62,998 bases of DNA from Pseudomonadota bacterium (GTDB lineage Bacteria; Pseudomonadota; Gammaproteobacteria; Burkholderiales; Burkholderiaceae_E): positions 1 to 62,998 of the forward strand of contig JAEWGX010000014.1 of NCBI GenBank assembly GCA_023388075.1, written 5' to 3'. Below the pieces are notes generated by a model. That model worked only from the letters and a program-made list of their open reading frames with translations. It had not been told where the DNA came from and ran no database searches. The translations under genes and the position numbers were made by a program. Below are positions 1 through 8,410 of the stretch, piece after piece. Each line of letters opens with the position of its first letter. Position 1 is the stretch's first letter.

Positions 1-2
1 TC

Positions 3-371
3 CGCTGCATCGGCCGCACCGACGACATGCTGATCTACAAGGGCATGAACGTCTTCCCCACCGCCATCCGCGACCTGGTGACCAGCCGATTCGCCGGCCA
101 GGTAGAGCCGATCCTGCGGGCCTGGCGTGAGCATCCGGGCCAGGTGCGGTTCGACGAGCCGATCGCGGTGGACGTGGAGACCGTCGCCGGCTTCGATCCG
201 GCGAAGGCCGCGATGCTCGCGCGTAGCATCGAGGCCGAGATCCGGACGCACCTGCAGGTGCGCGTGGCCGTGACCGTCCTGCCGTTCGCCAGCCTGCCGC
301 GCGGCACCTACAAGAACGCCATCCTCGCGGTCCGCACCGCGGCCTCACAGCAACCCGGTCGTACACCATGA
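3..371 (+). CDS. Phenylacetate-CoA ligase-like AMP-forming enzyme, C-terminal part
   Basis: This is the last 122 codons of an adenylate-forming acid-CoA ligase that starts outside the window. The visible part begins with GRTDDML, the A8 hinge typical of PaaK-type ligases. It continues through the small C-terminal lid domain, with GMNVFPTAI and a catalytic-lysine context at LPRGTYKNAIL. Family members activate phenylacetate or related aromatic acids with ATP and CoA in the cytosol. The stop codon overlaps the next start (ATGA), which implies co-translation with the thiolase-family gene. The substrate cannot be judged from this fragment. Confidence 0.8.
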   Translation, partial: RCIGRTDDMLIYKGMNVFPTAIRDLVTSRFAGQVEPILRAWREHPGQVRFDEPIAVDVETVAGFDPAKAAMLARSIEAEIRTHLQVRVAVTVLPFASLPRGTYKNAILAVRTAASQQPGRTP

Positions 372-1558
372 AGTTCGAACGCACAGCCCTCCCGATCGCC
401 CATCTCTGGTCCTCCCCCTTCGTCCGCTGGCAGGGTTCGCTCGCCGACGTGAGCAGCCTCGACCTCGCCGCGGCCGTCGCCGGCGATGCGCTCGCCCAGC
501 GCCAGGTCGATCGCGCCGCGATCGACAGCCTCGTGCTCGGCAGCACCATCCCGCAGCTCGCGTCGTTCTACGGAGCACCCTGGCTCGCCGCGCGCCTGGA
601 GATGTCGGGCATCAGCGGCCCGCACATTGCGCAGGCCTGCGCCACCTCGGTCGCGTGCCTCGTCGCCGCGGCCCACCAGGTCGAGGGTGATGCCGACGCG
701 CTGCCGTTCGTGGTCACTACCGACCGCACCAGCAACGGCCCGGTGCTGGTGCATCCACGCACTCGTGCCATGGGCGGCAGCCCGGTGGTGGAGAACTGGG
801 TGCTGGACAACTTCGCGGCGGATCCCAATACAGGCAAGGCGATGGTCGCGACCGCGGAGAACGTGGCGCGCGACGGCGCGATGAGCCGACAGGCGCTCGA
901 CGAGCTGACCATGCTGCGCTGGCGCCAGTACGAGCAGGCGCTGGCAGATGATCGGGCGCTGCAACGGCCGTGGATGCAGGCCGTGGTGATTCCTGCCGGC
1001 AAGGGCAAGGTGCTGCGCGTCGAGGCCGACGAGGGCGTGCACCCCTACGAAACGGCCGCGCTCGCCGCGTTGAAGCCGGTGCAGCCCGAGGGCGTGGTCA
1101 CCTTCGGCTCGCAGACCCATCCGGCCGATGGCTGCGCCGGCGCCCTGGTGTGCAGCCCGGACCGGGCGCGCAAGCTGAGCAACGGCCAGGGTATCGTGCG
1201 CCTGCTCGGCGCCGGCTTCGCGCGCGCCGCCAAGGCCGAGATGCCCAAGGCGGCAACCACGGCCGCGGAACGCGCGCTCGAGGCCGCCGGCGTCGCGATC
1301 GGCGAGGTGCAGCTCGTCCAGACGCACAACCCCTTCGCGGTCAACGATCTGTGGTTCAGCCAGCGCACCGGTTTTCCGCTGGAGCGCATGAACCCCTACG
1401 GCTGCAGCCTCATCTACGGCCACCCGCAGGGCCCGACCGGGTTGCGCGGCATCGTGGAGCTCGCGCACGCATTGCGAGCGCAGGGCGGCGGCATCGGGTT
1501 GTTCACGGGGTGTGCGGCGGGGGACACGGGCGCGGCGGTGGTGCTGCGGGTCGACTGA
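368..1558 (+). CDS. Thiolase-family protein (acetyl-CoA acetyltransferase-like)
   Basis: A 396-residue protein of normal thiolase length. The probable nucleophile is C91 in QACATSVAC. A GHPQGPTG loop lies near the C-terminal third and a second cysteine, C382, sits in FTGCAAGDTGAA. All three are positions expected for a thiolase active site, although the motifs are degenerate relative to degradative thiolases. The likely role is thiolytic cleavage or condensation of an acyl-CoA made by the upstream ligase. Its start overlaps the ligase stop, so the two are probably one operon. The acyl substrate is unknown. A lipid-transfer-like or non-decarboxylating condensing role is possible. Confidence 0.75.
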   Translation: MKFERTALPIAHLWSSPFVRWQGSLADVSSLDLAAAVAGDALAQRQVDRAAIDSLVLGSTIPQLASFYGAPWLAARLEMSGISGPHIAQACATSVACLVAAAHQVEGDADALPFVVTTDRTSNGPVLVHPRTRAMGGSPVVENWVLDNFAADPNTGKAMVATAENVARDGAMSRQALDELTMLRWRQYEQALADDRALQRPWMQAVVIPAGKGKVLRVEADEGVHPYETAALAALKPVQPEGVVTFGSQTHPADGCAGALVCSPDRARKLSNGQGIVRLLGAGFARAAKAEMPKAATTAAERALEAAGVAIGEVQLVQTHNPFAVNDLWFSQRTGFPLERMNPYGCSLIYGHPQGPTGLRGIVELAHALRAQGGGIGLFTGCAAGDTGAAVVLRVD

Positions 1559-1612
1559 ATGCCGGGCGCCATTGGCCATGCAATGATGCTTCTCGGGTAA
1601 ACCCCAATGGCC

Positions 1613-1632
1613 TAATGAGTAGCGCTCACTAA
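1613..1632. promoter_or_regulatory. Operator-like element, copy 1
   Basis: TAATGAGTAGCGCTCACTAA is an imperfect dyad. A second copy in the opposite orientation lies 100 bases downstream, with 9 plus 6 outer bases identical and two of the five middle bases matching. The pair flanks the only promoter-sized gap before the Liv transporter operon. This makes it a candidate regulator site, possibly for the TetR protein encoded at the end of the operon. That link is inference only. Confidence 0.45.
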
Positions 1633-1712
1633 ACTGCACCGAAATGGCGGTCGAGAGACGATCCTCCGGCCGCGAGATCCGAGCGCGTACTCGTGCGGAC
1701 TTGTAGCAGGCC

Positions 1713-1732
1713 TTAGTGGGCATTACTCATTA
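1713..1732. promoter_or_regulatory. Operator-like element, copy 2, abutting the livF start
   Basis: TTAGTGGGCATTACTCATTA is the inverted partner of the element at 1613. It ends one base before the ATG at 1734, in the place where a ribosome binding site would normally be, and no Shine-Dalgarno sequence is visible. Binding here would occlude transcription or translation start of livF. Confidence 0.45.
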
Positions 1733-1733
1733 G

Positions 1734-2525
1734 ATGCTCGAAGTCACCAACCTCCGGGTGCTCTACGACAACGTCGTCGAAGGCGTGCGCGACGTATCCC
1801 TGACCGTCGAGCGCGGACGGATCGTGGCGCTGCTCGGCGCCAACGGCTCCGGCAAGTCCACAGTGCTGAAGAGCATCTCGGGCATCCTGTACACGGAGGA
1901 TGGAGCCATCTCCGACGGCTCCGTGCGCTTCCTCGGCGAGCCGCTCCACGAACTCGACCCGCAGGGGATCGTCCGCAAGGGCCTGGTCCAGGTGCCGGAG
2001 GGGCGGCGCCTTTTCGACACGCTGAGCGTCGAGGAAAACCTACTGGCGGGCAGCACCTTCAGGACGCGCGGGGAGACCGCTGCCGCCCTGCAGCGGGTCC
2101 TCGCGCTCTTCCCCGAACTCGAGCCGCACCGCAAGCGCACGGCAGGGCTGCTTTCCGGCGGCCAGCAGCAGATGGTTGCCGTGGGCCGCGCGTTGATGAG
2201 CGGGCCGCTGCTCCTGATGCTGGACGAGCCGTCGCTCGGCCTTGCCCCGCAGGTGGCCGAGCGAATCCTCGAGACGGTCCGCAAGCTGCGCGACGAGACC
2301 GGCCTGACGGTGTTGCTGGTGGAGCAGAACGCTCGCGCCGCGCTGGAGCTCGCGGACTACGGCTACATCATGGACCGCGGACGCATGGTCCTGGACGGCC
2401 CGGCGGACCGCCTGCTGGCGAACGACGACGTGCGCGAGTTCTACCTCGGCGTGGGAACGAAGGGTCAGCGCCACAGCATGCGCGAGGTCAAGCACTACCG
2501 GCGCCGCAAGCGCTGGCTGGCATGA
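1734..2525 (+). CDS. livF: Branched-chain amino acid-type ABC transporter ATP-binding protein (LivF-like)
   Basis: This is one of the two cytosolic ATPases of a HAAT-family importer. Walker A GANGSGKST is at residues 35-43, the signature LSGGQ at 140-144 and Walker B LLLMLDEP at 159-166. The 263-residue length is slightly above the usual 235-240 because of a basic tail ending RRRKRWLA. An in-frame TAG directly precedes the ATG, so the start cannot lie further upstream. There is no clear ribosome binding site, which may indicate a leaderless message. It overlaps livG by four bases. The co-operonic acyl-CoA genes suggest uptake of a carboxylic acid rather than leucine. Confidence 0.9.
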   Translation: MLEVTNLRVLYDNVVEGVRDVSLTVERGRIVALLGANGSGKSTVLKSISGILYTEDGAISDGSVRFLGEPLHELDPQGIVRKGLVQVPEGRRLFDTLSVEENLLAGSTFRTRGETAAALQRVLALFPELEPHRKRTAGLLSGGQQQMVAVGRALMSGPLLLMLDEPSLGLAPQVAERILETVRKLRDETGLTVLLVEQNARAALELADYGYIMDRGRMVLDGPADRLLANDDVREFYLGVGTKGQRHSMREVKHYRRRKRWLA

Positions 2526-3307
2526 GCAGTCCGCCGCTCCCGCTGCTCTCGATCCGCGGCGTCGGCAAGCGCTTCGGGGGCGTGCAGGCGCTCTCCGGTG
2601 TCGGCTTCGAGGTAGCCGCCGGCGAGATCTGCTCCGTCATCGGTCCCAACGGGGCCGGCAAGACCACGCTGTTCAACCTCGTCTCGCGCTTCTTCCGGGA
2701 GGACGAGGGCGAACTTTTCCTCAAAGGGCGCTCGCTCGCGGGCTGCAGGGCCCACCACATGAGCGGCCTCGGCGTCGCCCGCACATTCCAGAACCTGGCG
2801 GTGTTCAAGCACCGTTCCGTGGTCGAGAACATCCTCGTCGGCATGCACGCGCGGATCGGCACCGGCCTGCTTGCAGCGGCGGCTTTCCTGCCGAGCGTCC
2901 GCCAGGCCGAGATCGCCGCCCGCGAACAGGCCGAGGAGATCATCGAGTTCCTCGAGATCGAGTCGCTGCGCGACCAGCCCGTCGGCAGCCTCTCCTACGG
3001 TCTGCAGAAGCGGGTGGAGCTCGGCCGCGCCCTGGCGGTGCAGCCGCGCCTGCTTCTCCTGGACGAGATGGTCTCGGGAATGAACCAGGAAGAGACCGAG
3101 GACATCGCCCGGTTCATCCTCGACGTGCGCGAGCAGCGCGGAACGACCGTGCTCATGATCGAGCACGACATGCGCATCGTGATGGACATCTCCGATCACG
3201 TGGTGGTGCTCAACTTCGGCCAGAAGATCGCCGACGCGCCGCCGGCCGAGGTGGCGATCGACTCCCGCGTGATCGAGGCCTACCTGGGAACGCGGAGGGC
3301 GGCATGA
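2522..3307 (+). CDS. livG: Branched-chain amino acid-type ABC transporter ATP-binding protein (LivG-like)
   Basis: The second ATPase subunit, 261 residues, the usual length. Walker A GPNGAGKTT is at 41-49, a signature variant LSYGLQ at 157-162 and Walker B LLLLDE at 177-182. The residues after Walker B read MVSGMN instead of the common PAAGLN. LSYG instead of LSGG is seen in many LivG proteins. The start overlaps the livF stop as ATGA and the end overlaps the synthetase start in the same way, so livF, livG and the ligase are translationally coupled. Confidence 0.9.
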   Translation: MSSPPLPLLSIRGVGKRFGGVQALSGVGFEVAAGEICSVIGPNGAGKTTLFNLVSRFFREDEGELFLKGRSLAGCRAHHMSGLGVARTFQNLAVFKHRSVVENILVGMHARIGTGLLAAAAFLPSVRQAEIAAREQAEEIIEFLEIESLRDQPVGSLSYGLQKRVELGRALAVQPRLLLLDEMVSGMNQEETEDIARFILDVREQRGTTVLMIEHDMRIVMDISDHVVVLNFGQKIADAPPAEVAIDSRVIEAYLGTRRAA

Positions 3308-5208
3308 GCCGGCGACAGGGCGACCGCCGTCCCCTCGCCTCGCTCGCCGCACCGGTACCGGCCGGCGAGGCCACGCTGCCGGGCCTGCTGCGCCTGAGGG
3401 CCGCGAGCGAACCCGACCGGCTCGCGCTGCGCCACAAGGACCGCGGCATCTGGCATCCGATCTCGTGGGCCGGCTACTACCGGCGCGTCGCCGAGCTGGC
3501 GCTCTTCCTTCGCCATCGCGGCATCGTCGCGGGCGACTGCGTGGCAATCGTCGGCGACGGCACGCCGGGGTGGTTCTATGCCGACCTCGCCACCCAGGCG
3601 CTGGGGGGCGTCGCCGTCGGCGTGTACCCCACCAATCCCTGGCCGGAGCTGCAGTACATCGTGCGCCATTGCCGCGCGCGCGTCGTTGTGTGCGGCGACC
3701 AGGAGCAGGTCGACAAGGTGCTGGACGCGATCGCCAACGACGGCGGGCTGCCCGCACTGGAGCTGATCCTGGTGGTGGATCCGAAGGGGTTGAGCCACTA
3801 CGACGACCCCCGCCTGGTGACGCTGGATGACGCCCTGCGCGCCGGGGCCGAGCACGCGGGGCGCCCCGCCGAGTTGCAGGCCTTCGAGGCCGGCATCGAC
3901 GCGCTGCGGCCGGAGCAGGACGCCATCGTCGTCTACACCTCCGGCACCACCGGCATGCCCAAGGGCGCGCGGATCAGCCACCGCAGCGTCATCACGGCAT
4001 CGTGGCGGCTGGGCCAGGTCTACGGGTTCGAAGGCCGGCACCTCTCCGCCTTGTGCTACCTGCCGCTGTGCCACGTGGCCGAACGGCTCTTCTCCACGGT
4101 CACGCAACTCGCCTGGAACGGCGTGGTCAACTTCGCCGAGTCGATCGATACGGTCGGCAACGACCTGCGCGAGATCGCGCCCACCTACTTCCTGGGTGTT
4201 CCGCGGATCTGGGAGAAGATCCAGCGCGATGTCCTGCTGGCGTCGCGGGAGTCCAATCCGGTCGCCCGCGCCTGCTTCGAATGGGCGCTGCGCCATGGCA
4301 GCGCGCTCGCCACGCGCGCCTTCGAGCAGGGCGGCACTGGTTCGCGCGCCGACCGGGTGCGCGGCCGGCTGCTGTCCCTGCTCTTCTTCGGCAACCTGCT
4401 CGCCGGGCTGGGGCTGGACCGGATGTTCTTCGCGGCCGCCGGCGGCGCGCCCGTTCCCGAGCACACCACGATCTTCTTTCGCGCGCTCGGCCTGCAGGTG
4501 CACGAGGTCTACGGCATGACCGAGACCTGCGGGCTGGTGAACGTCCAGCGTCCCGGTCGCACTCGGCTGGGATGGGCCGGACCACCGGTCGAAGGCATCG
4601 AGCAGCGCCTCGGACCGGACGGCGAGGTGCTGGTGCGCGGGGACATGGTTTTCAGCGGCTACCTGCACGACGAGGCCGCCACCCGCGCCGTGCTGGCGGA
4701 CGGCTGGCTCAGCTCCGGCGACATCGCCGAGCGCGACGACGCGAGCGGCGACATCCGCATCGTCGACCGCAAGAAGTCGATCATCATCACGAGCGGCGGC
4801 AAGAACATCACCCCCTCCCTCATCGAGAACGCGCTCAAGGAGAGCCCCTACATCGAGGAAGCCATCCTCCTCGGTGACGGCCGCCACTTCCTTGCCGCCC
4901 TGATCCAGATCGACCTGGTGACGGTCGGGCACTGGGCGCAGGAGCGCGGACTAGCGTACACCAACTACGCCCACCTGGCGTCGCAGGACGAGGTCCGCGA
5001 CCTGGTGGACCAGGCCGTGCGCGCGGTGAACGCCCGCTTCGCGCGCGTCGAGAACGTGCGCAAGTTCGTGATCATGCGCAAGCAACTGGACCACGACGAC
5101 GGCGAGGTCACCGCCACGATGAAGGTGCGGCGCGCCGCGATCGAGCGCAAGTTCCGCGCGGAGATCGAGGAGATCTACGGGGCCGAGGCCGTCGAGGGGG
5201 TTGCGTGA
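3304..5208 (+). CDS. AMP-dependent acyl-CoA synthetase (long-chain/FAA1-like)
   Basis: A 634-residue adenylate-forming enzyme. The P-loop YTSGTTGMPKGA lies at residues 211-222, and YGMTET and the RKKSIIITSGGKN hinge follow. The length and the helical insertion resemble long-chain acyl-CoA synthetases (FadD15/FAA1 type) more than short aromatic-acid ligases. It converts a carboxylic acid, ATP and CoA to acyl-CoA, AMP and pyrophosphate. Its position inside the transporter gene cluster, with overlaps on both sides, suggests that the imported acid is activated on entry. The natural substrate is not determinable; a medium or long chain, or an aryl-alkanoic acid, is possible. Confidence 0.85.
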   Translation: MSRRQGDRRPLASLAAPVPAGEATLPGLLRLRAASEPDRLALRHKDRGIWHPISWAGYYRRVAELALFLRHRGIVAGDCVAIVGDGTPGWFYADLATQALGGVAVGVYPTNPWPELQYIVRHCRARVVVCGDQEQVDKVLDAIANDGGLPALELILVVDPKGLSHYDDPRLVTLDDALRAGAEHAGRPAELQAFEAGIDALRPEQDAIVVYTSGTTGMPKGARISHRSVITASWRLGQVYGFEGRHLSALCYLPLCHVAERLFSTVTQLAWNGVVNFAESIDTVGNDLREIAPTYFLGVPRIWEKIQRDVLLASRESNPVARACFEWALRHGSALATRAFEQGGTGSRADRVRGRLLSLLFFGNLLAGLGLDRMFFAAAGGAPVPEHTTIFFRALGLQVHEVYGMTETCGLVNVQRPGRTRLGWAGPPVEGIEQRLGPDGEVLVRGDMVFSGYLHDEAATRAVLADGWLSSGDIAERDDASGDIRIVDRKKSIIITSGGKNITPSLIENALKESPYIEEAILLGDGRHFLAALIQIDLVTVGHWAQERGLAYTNYAHLASQDEVRDLVDQAVRAVNARFARVENVRKFVIMRKQLDHDDGEVTATMKVRRAAIERKFRAEIEEIYGAEAVEGVA

Positions 5209-6080
5209 TGGACCTGCTCGCCAACCTGACCGTCAGCGGCCTGATCGTGGGCAGCGTCTATGCGCTGATCGCCATGGGCTTCGCCGTGGTCTACCGGGCC
5301 ACCGGCCTGCTCAACTTCGCGCAGGGCGACCTGATGCTGCTGGTGGCGTACACCGCCTACATGGTGGCCAGCACGTACCAGGCGTCGTTCGCGGCGACGC
5401 TGGCCGCAAGCCTCGCCGTCGGGATCGTGGCCGGCGTGCTGCTCGAGCGCGCCTTCATCCGGCCGATGGCGGGCGAGCCGATCTTCTCGAAGGTGATGGT
5501 GACGATCGCGCTTGCCATCATGATCCGCGCGGCCGTGGTGATCACGGCCGGCGCCGAGCCGGTGGCCATGCCGCCGCTGCTCGGCACTCACCTGGTCGCG
5601 CTCGGCGCCATCCGCCTGTACCCGGAGCAACTGATGGCCCTGCTGCTGCTGGCGGCCTGCTGCGCGGCTACGTGGCTGCTGTTCAACCGCTCCCGCATCG
5701 GCATCGCCATGCGGGCGGCCGCGCGCGACGAGGGAGCGGCCCTGCTCGCCGGCATTCCGGTGAAGCGCATCCATGCGCTGGCCTGGGGTCTGGCGGGTCT
5801 GTACGCCGCGCTCGCCGGCATCTCCTGCGCCCTGCTGTTCAACCTCGACCCGACGGTCTCGAGCCTCAGCCTGCGCGCGTTCCCCGCAGCCATCCTGGGC
5901 GGCCTCGACTCCGTGCTGGGCGGCGCCCTCGGCGGGCTGGTCGTCGGCCTGCTGGAGAGCTACGCCGGCGGGTACCTCGGTCGCGGTATGAAGGACGTGA
6001 TCGGCTTCGTGCTCATCATCGTCGTCCTGATGGCCAAGCCCTACGGCTTGTTCGGCACGCGCCGGATCGAGAGGGTCTGA
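5208..6080 (+). CDS. livH: Branched-chain amino acid-type ABC transporter permease (LivH-like)
   Basis: A 290-residue inner-membrane permease with about eight hydrophobic segments. The N-terminal SGLIVGSVYALIAMGFAVVY is characteristic of LivH. ATG at 5208 is preferred over the GTG one codon earlier. It shares its first base with the stop of the synthetase (TGATG), with a GAGGGGG ribosome site upstream. Together with LivM it forms the membrane channel for the substrate delivered by the periplasmic binding protein encoded downstream. Confidence 0.9.
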   Translation: MDLLANLTVSGLIVGSVYALIAMGFAVVYRATGLLNFAQGDLMLLVAYTAYMVASTYQASFAATLAASLAVGIVAGVLLERAFIRPMAGEPIFSKVMVTIALAIMIRAAVVITAGAEPVAMPPLLGTHLVALGAIRLYPEQLMALLLLAACCAATWLLFNRSRIGIAMRAAARDEGAALLAGIPVKRIHALAWGLAGLYAALAGISCALLFNLDPTVSSLSLRAFPAAILGGLDSVLGGALGGLVVGLLESYAGGYLGRGMKDVIGFVLIIVVLMAKPYGLFGTRRIERV

Positions 6081-7126
6081 TGCGCAGCGGCACCTTCAAG
6101 CAGGAATACGGCGAGTATGTCGCGCTCACCGACAACGCCGCCAAGTGGGCCTGGGGCGCCGCCGCCGTCGCTTTATGCCTGCTGCTGCCGCTCGCAGCCA
6201 ACAGCTACGTGCTGAACCTCGCGACGACGGCGCTGGTGGCGGCGGTCGCGGTGATCGGCCTCAACCTGCTCTCCGGCGTGGCCGGCCAACTCTCGCTCGG
6301 CCACGCCGGCTTCATGGCGATCGGCGCCTACACGCAGGCCATCCTCACGACGGACCACGCCTTCCCCGGCTTGCTCGCGATGCCGGTGGCGGGCCTGCTG
6401 GCCGCGGCCTCGAGCCTGATCGTCGGCGTGCCCTCGCTGCGGCTTCGAGGTCTCTACCTGGCCTTGACGACGCTCGGCTTCTCTTACATCGTCACCCACA
6501 TCCTCGTGGAGTGGGAGAGCGTCACGCGCGGCCCGAGCGGCATCCCGGCCGAGGCCCTGCGCCTGCTCGGCCCGGCCTCGAGCCCGGACGTGAACGCCTA
6601 CGTGGCGGCGCTGTGCGCGGTGCTGCTCGCCATCCTGGTGAGCCTCAACCTGGGACGCTCCCGCATCGGACGCGCCTGGTTCGCCCTGCACGAGCACGAC
6701 ATCGCGGCCAGCTCCATGGGCATCAACCTGACCGCCTACAAGCTGCTGGCGTTCGTCGTCAGCGCGTTCTTCGCCGGCGTCGCCGGCGCGCTGATGGCCG
6801 CGCAGACCCGCTACGTCAACGTCGACAGCTTCAGCATCGTCCTGAGCATCGAGGTGCTCGCGATGCTGATCGTCGGCGGGTTGGGCCGCGTCACCGGTGC
6901 GGTCCTCGGCGCCTTCTTCATCGTGCTGCTGCCCGAGCTGCTGCGCTGGACCGTGGGCGGCCCCGGGTCCCGGCTCGAAGCCCTCCTGTCGACCCACGCC
7001 TACGAGGTCAAGGAGTTGCTGTACGGCGCCGTCATCCTGCTCTTCCTGCGCTTCGAGCCGGAGGGGCTGGCCGGCATCTGGCGCAAGGCCAAGCGCTTCG
7101 CCGTGCAATGGCCGCTTTCCCGCTGA
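6080..7126 (+). CDS. livM: Branched-chain amino acid-type ABC transporter permease (LivM-like)
   Basis: A 348-residue permease with multiple hydrophobic helices and the LivM landmark GVAGQLSLGHAGFMAIGAY. The ATG overlaps the livH stop by one base. The frame is open further upstream through livH, but the annotated start follows a normal operon junction. An 84-base gap holding three GAATCCG repeats separates it from the binding-protein gene. Confidence 0.9.
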   Translation: MRSGTFKQEYGEYVALTDNAAKWAWGAAAVALCLLLPLAANSYVLNLATTALVAAVAVIGLNLLSGVAGQLSLGHAGFMAIGAYTQAILTTDHAFPGLLAMPVAGLLAAASSLIVGVPSLRLRGLYLALTTLGFSYIVTHILVEWESVTRGPSGIPAEALRLLGPASSPDVNAYVAALCAVLLAILVSLNLGRSRIGRAWFALHEHDIAASSMGINLTAYKLLAFVVSAFFAGVAGALMAAQTRYVNVDSFSIVLSIEVLAMLIVGGLGRVTGAVLGAFFIVLLPELLRWTVGGPGSRLEALLSTHAYEVKELLYGAVILLFLRFEPEGLAGIWRKAKRFAVQWPLSR

Positions 7127-7210
7127 ATCCGTGTTTCGGATGAATCCGTTTATCGCCACGAATCCGCTTTCCCCGACCAATCTGCCTTCTACCGACCAAG
7201 GAGACCGACG

Positions 7211-8407
7211 ATGAAGAGAATGGGCAACATCAGGACGCTCGCGGCCGCCATCGCGCTCGCGGGCGTGGCTACCGCAAGCGCGCAGGAACCCGGCGTGACC
7301 GACAAGGAGATCCTCATCGGCGAGGTGCTGATGCTCTCCGGGCCGGCCGCCTTCATCGGGAAGTCGGCCTACGTCGGCTCCAAGCTCGCCGCGGCCGAGA
7401 TCAACGCCGCCGGCGGAGTGAATGGCCGCCAGCTCAAGATGCTCTACGAGGACGACGGCTACGTGCCCGCCCGGTCGGTCTCGGCGATGCGCAAGCTGGT
7501 CGACGTCGACAAGGTGTTCGCCGTCACCGGGACCACCGGCGGCTCGGGCGTCACGGCGGTGATGCCGGTGCTCGACCAGGCCAAGGTGCCGACGATCGTG
7601 CACGTGGCGCCGAACGCGGCGGTGCTGCAGCCGCGCAAGGCCACCGTGTTCATGGTCGGCCCCGACTACGACGTCGCGGCCTATGAAGGACTGCGCTACC
7701 TGGCGGAGAAGGAAGGCAAGCGTGGGGCCAAGTTCGCGGTGCTCTACCAGAACGACGACTACGGCAAGGGGGTCCTGCGCGGATTCCAGAAGGCCGTGGC
7801 CGACTTCAAGCTGAACGCGGTCGCCGAGGTGCCCTACCAGCGCGGCGCGAAGGACTTCAGCGCCGAAGCCCTCAAGCTGAAGGAAGCAGGCGCCGAGGTC
7901 CTCTACCTCGGCACCACCGTGACCGAGCCCGGCGGCATCCTGAAGGAGACCCGGCGCCTGGGCATGGACATGACCGTCATCGGCAACTGGGCGGCCGGCC
8001 TGTCCGCGACCATCAAGCTGGCGAGCCCCTACGGCTACGACTACTACTTCAACGACTACTACGCCGCGCTGAACGAGCCGGCCGGAAAGGCGCTGGTGCA
8101 GAGCGCGAAGAAGCACCTCACGGAGGACGAGCAGGCTTCGCTCAGCCGCTATTCCGTGAGCGGCTACGTCGGGGTCAGGATCATGGCGGAGGCGATCTCG
8201 CGCTGCGGCGCCACCCCGACGCGGGCCTGCGTCATCGACCAGCTCGCCGCGCTGAAGGACTTCGAGACCGGAGGCCTGAGCGGTCCGGTGTCGCTGAACA
8301 ATGCCGCGGGCCACGCCGCGCCGGCGCTGAAGATGTTCCGGATGACCGCGAAGGACGGCAGCACGCGCGCGATCTCCGACTTCATGCCCTACTCTGCCAG
8401 CCGCTGA
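7211..8407 (+). CDS. Periplasmic substrate-binding protein of Liv-type ABC transporter
   Basis: A 398-residue type I periplasmic binding protein (peripla_BP_6 family). A Sec signal peptide is evident: the basic MKRMGNIR, then a hydrophobic stretch and ATASA, with likely cleavage near residue 24. The mature start GVTDKEILIGEVLMLSGPAA is typical for the family. A strong AAGGAG ribosome site lies just upstream. It is the specificity component of the importer encoded by the preceding genes. Members of this class in catabolic operons often bind aromatic or other carboxylic acids, but the ligand here is unknown. Confidence 0.9.
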   Translation: MKRMGNIRTLAAAIALAGVATASAQEPGVTDKEILIGEVLMLSGPAAFIGKSAYVGSKLAAAEINAAGGVNGRQLKMLYEDDGYVPARSVSAMRKLVDVDKVFAVTGTTGGSGVTAVMPVLDQAKVPTIVHVAPNAAVLQPRKATVFMVGPDYDVAAYEGLRYLAEKEGKRGAKFAVLYQNDDYGKGVLRGFQKAVADFKLNAVAEVPYQRGAKDFSAEALKLKEAGAEVLYLGTTVTEPGGILKETRRLGMDMTVIGNWAAGLSATIKLASPYGYDYYFNDYYAALNEPAGKALVQSAKKHLTEDEQASLSRYSVSGYVGVRIMAEAISRCGATPTRACVIDQLAALKDFETGGLSGPVSLNNAAGHAAPALKMFRMTAKDGSTRAISDFMPYSASR

Positions 8408-8410
8408 GCG

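Noticed and set aside
1568..1611. GCCATTGG and CCAATGGC inverted repeat after the first thiolase gene as a terminator
   Set aside because: The 28-base loop and absence of a T run make intrinsic termination unlikely. It was not listed as a feature.
3280..4932. A 550-codon antisense frame within the acyl-CoA synthetase gene
   Set aside because: The product is Asp/Val/Gln-rich without motifs, and the sense strand has the complete adenylate-forming signature.
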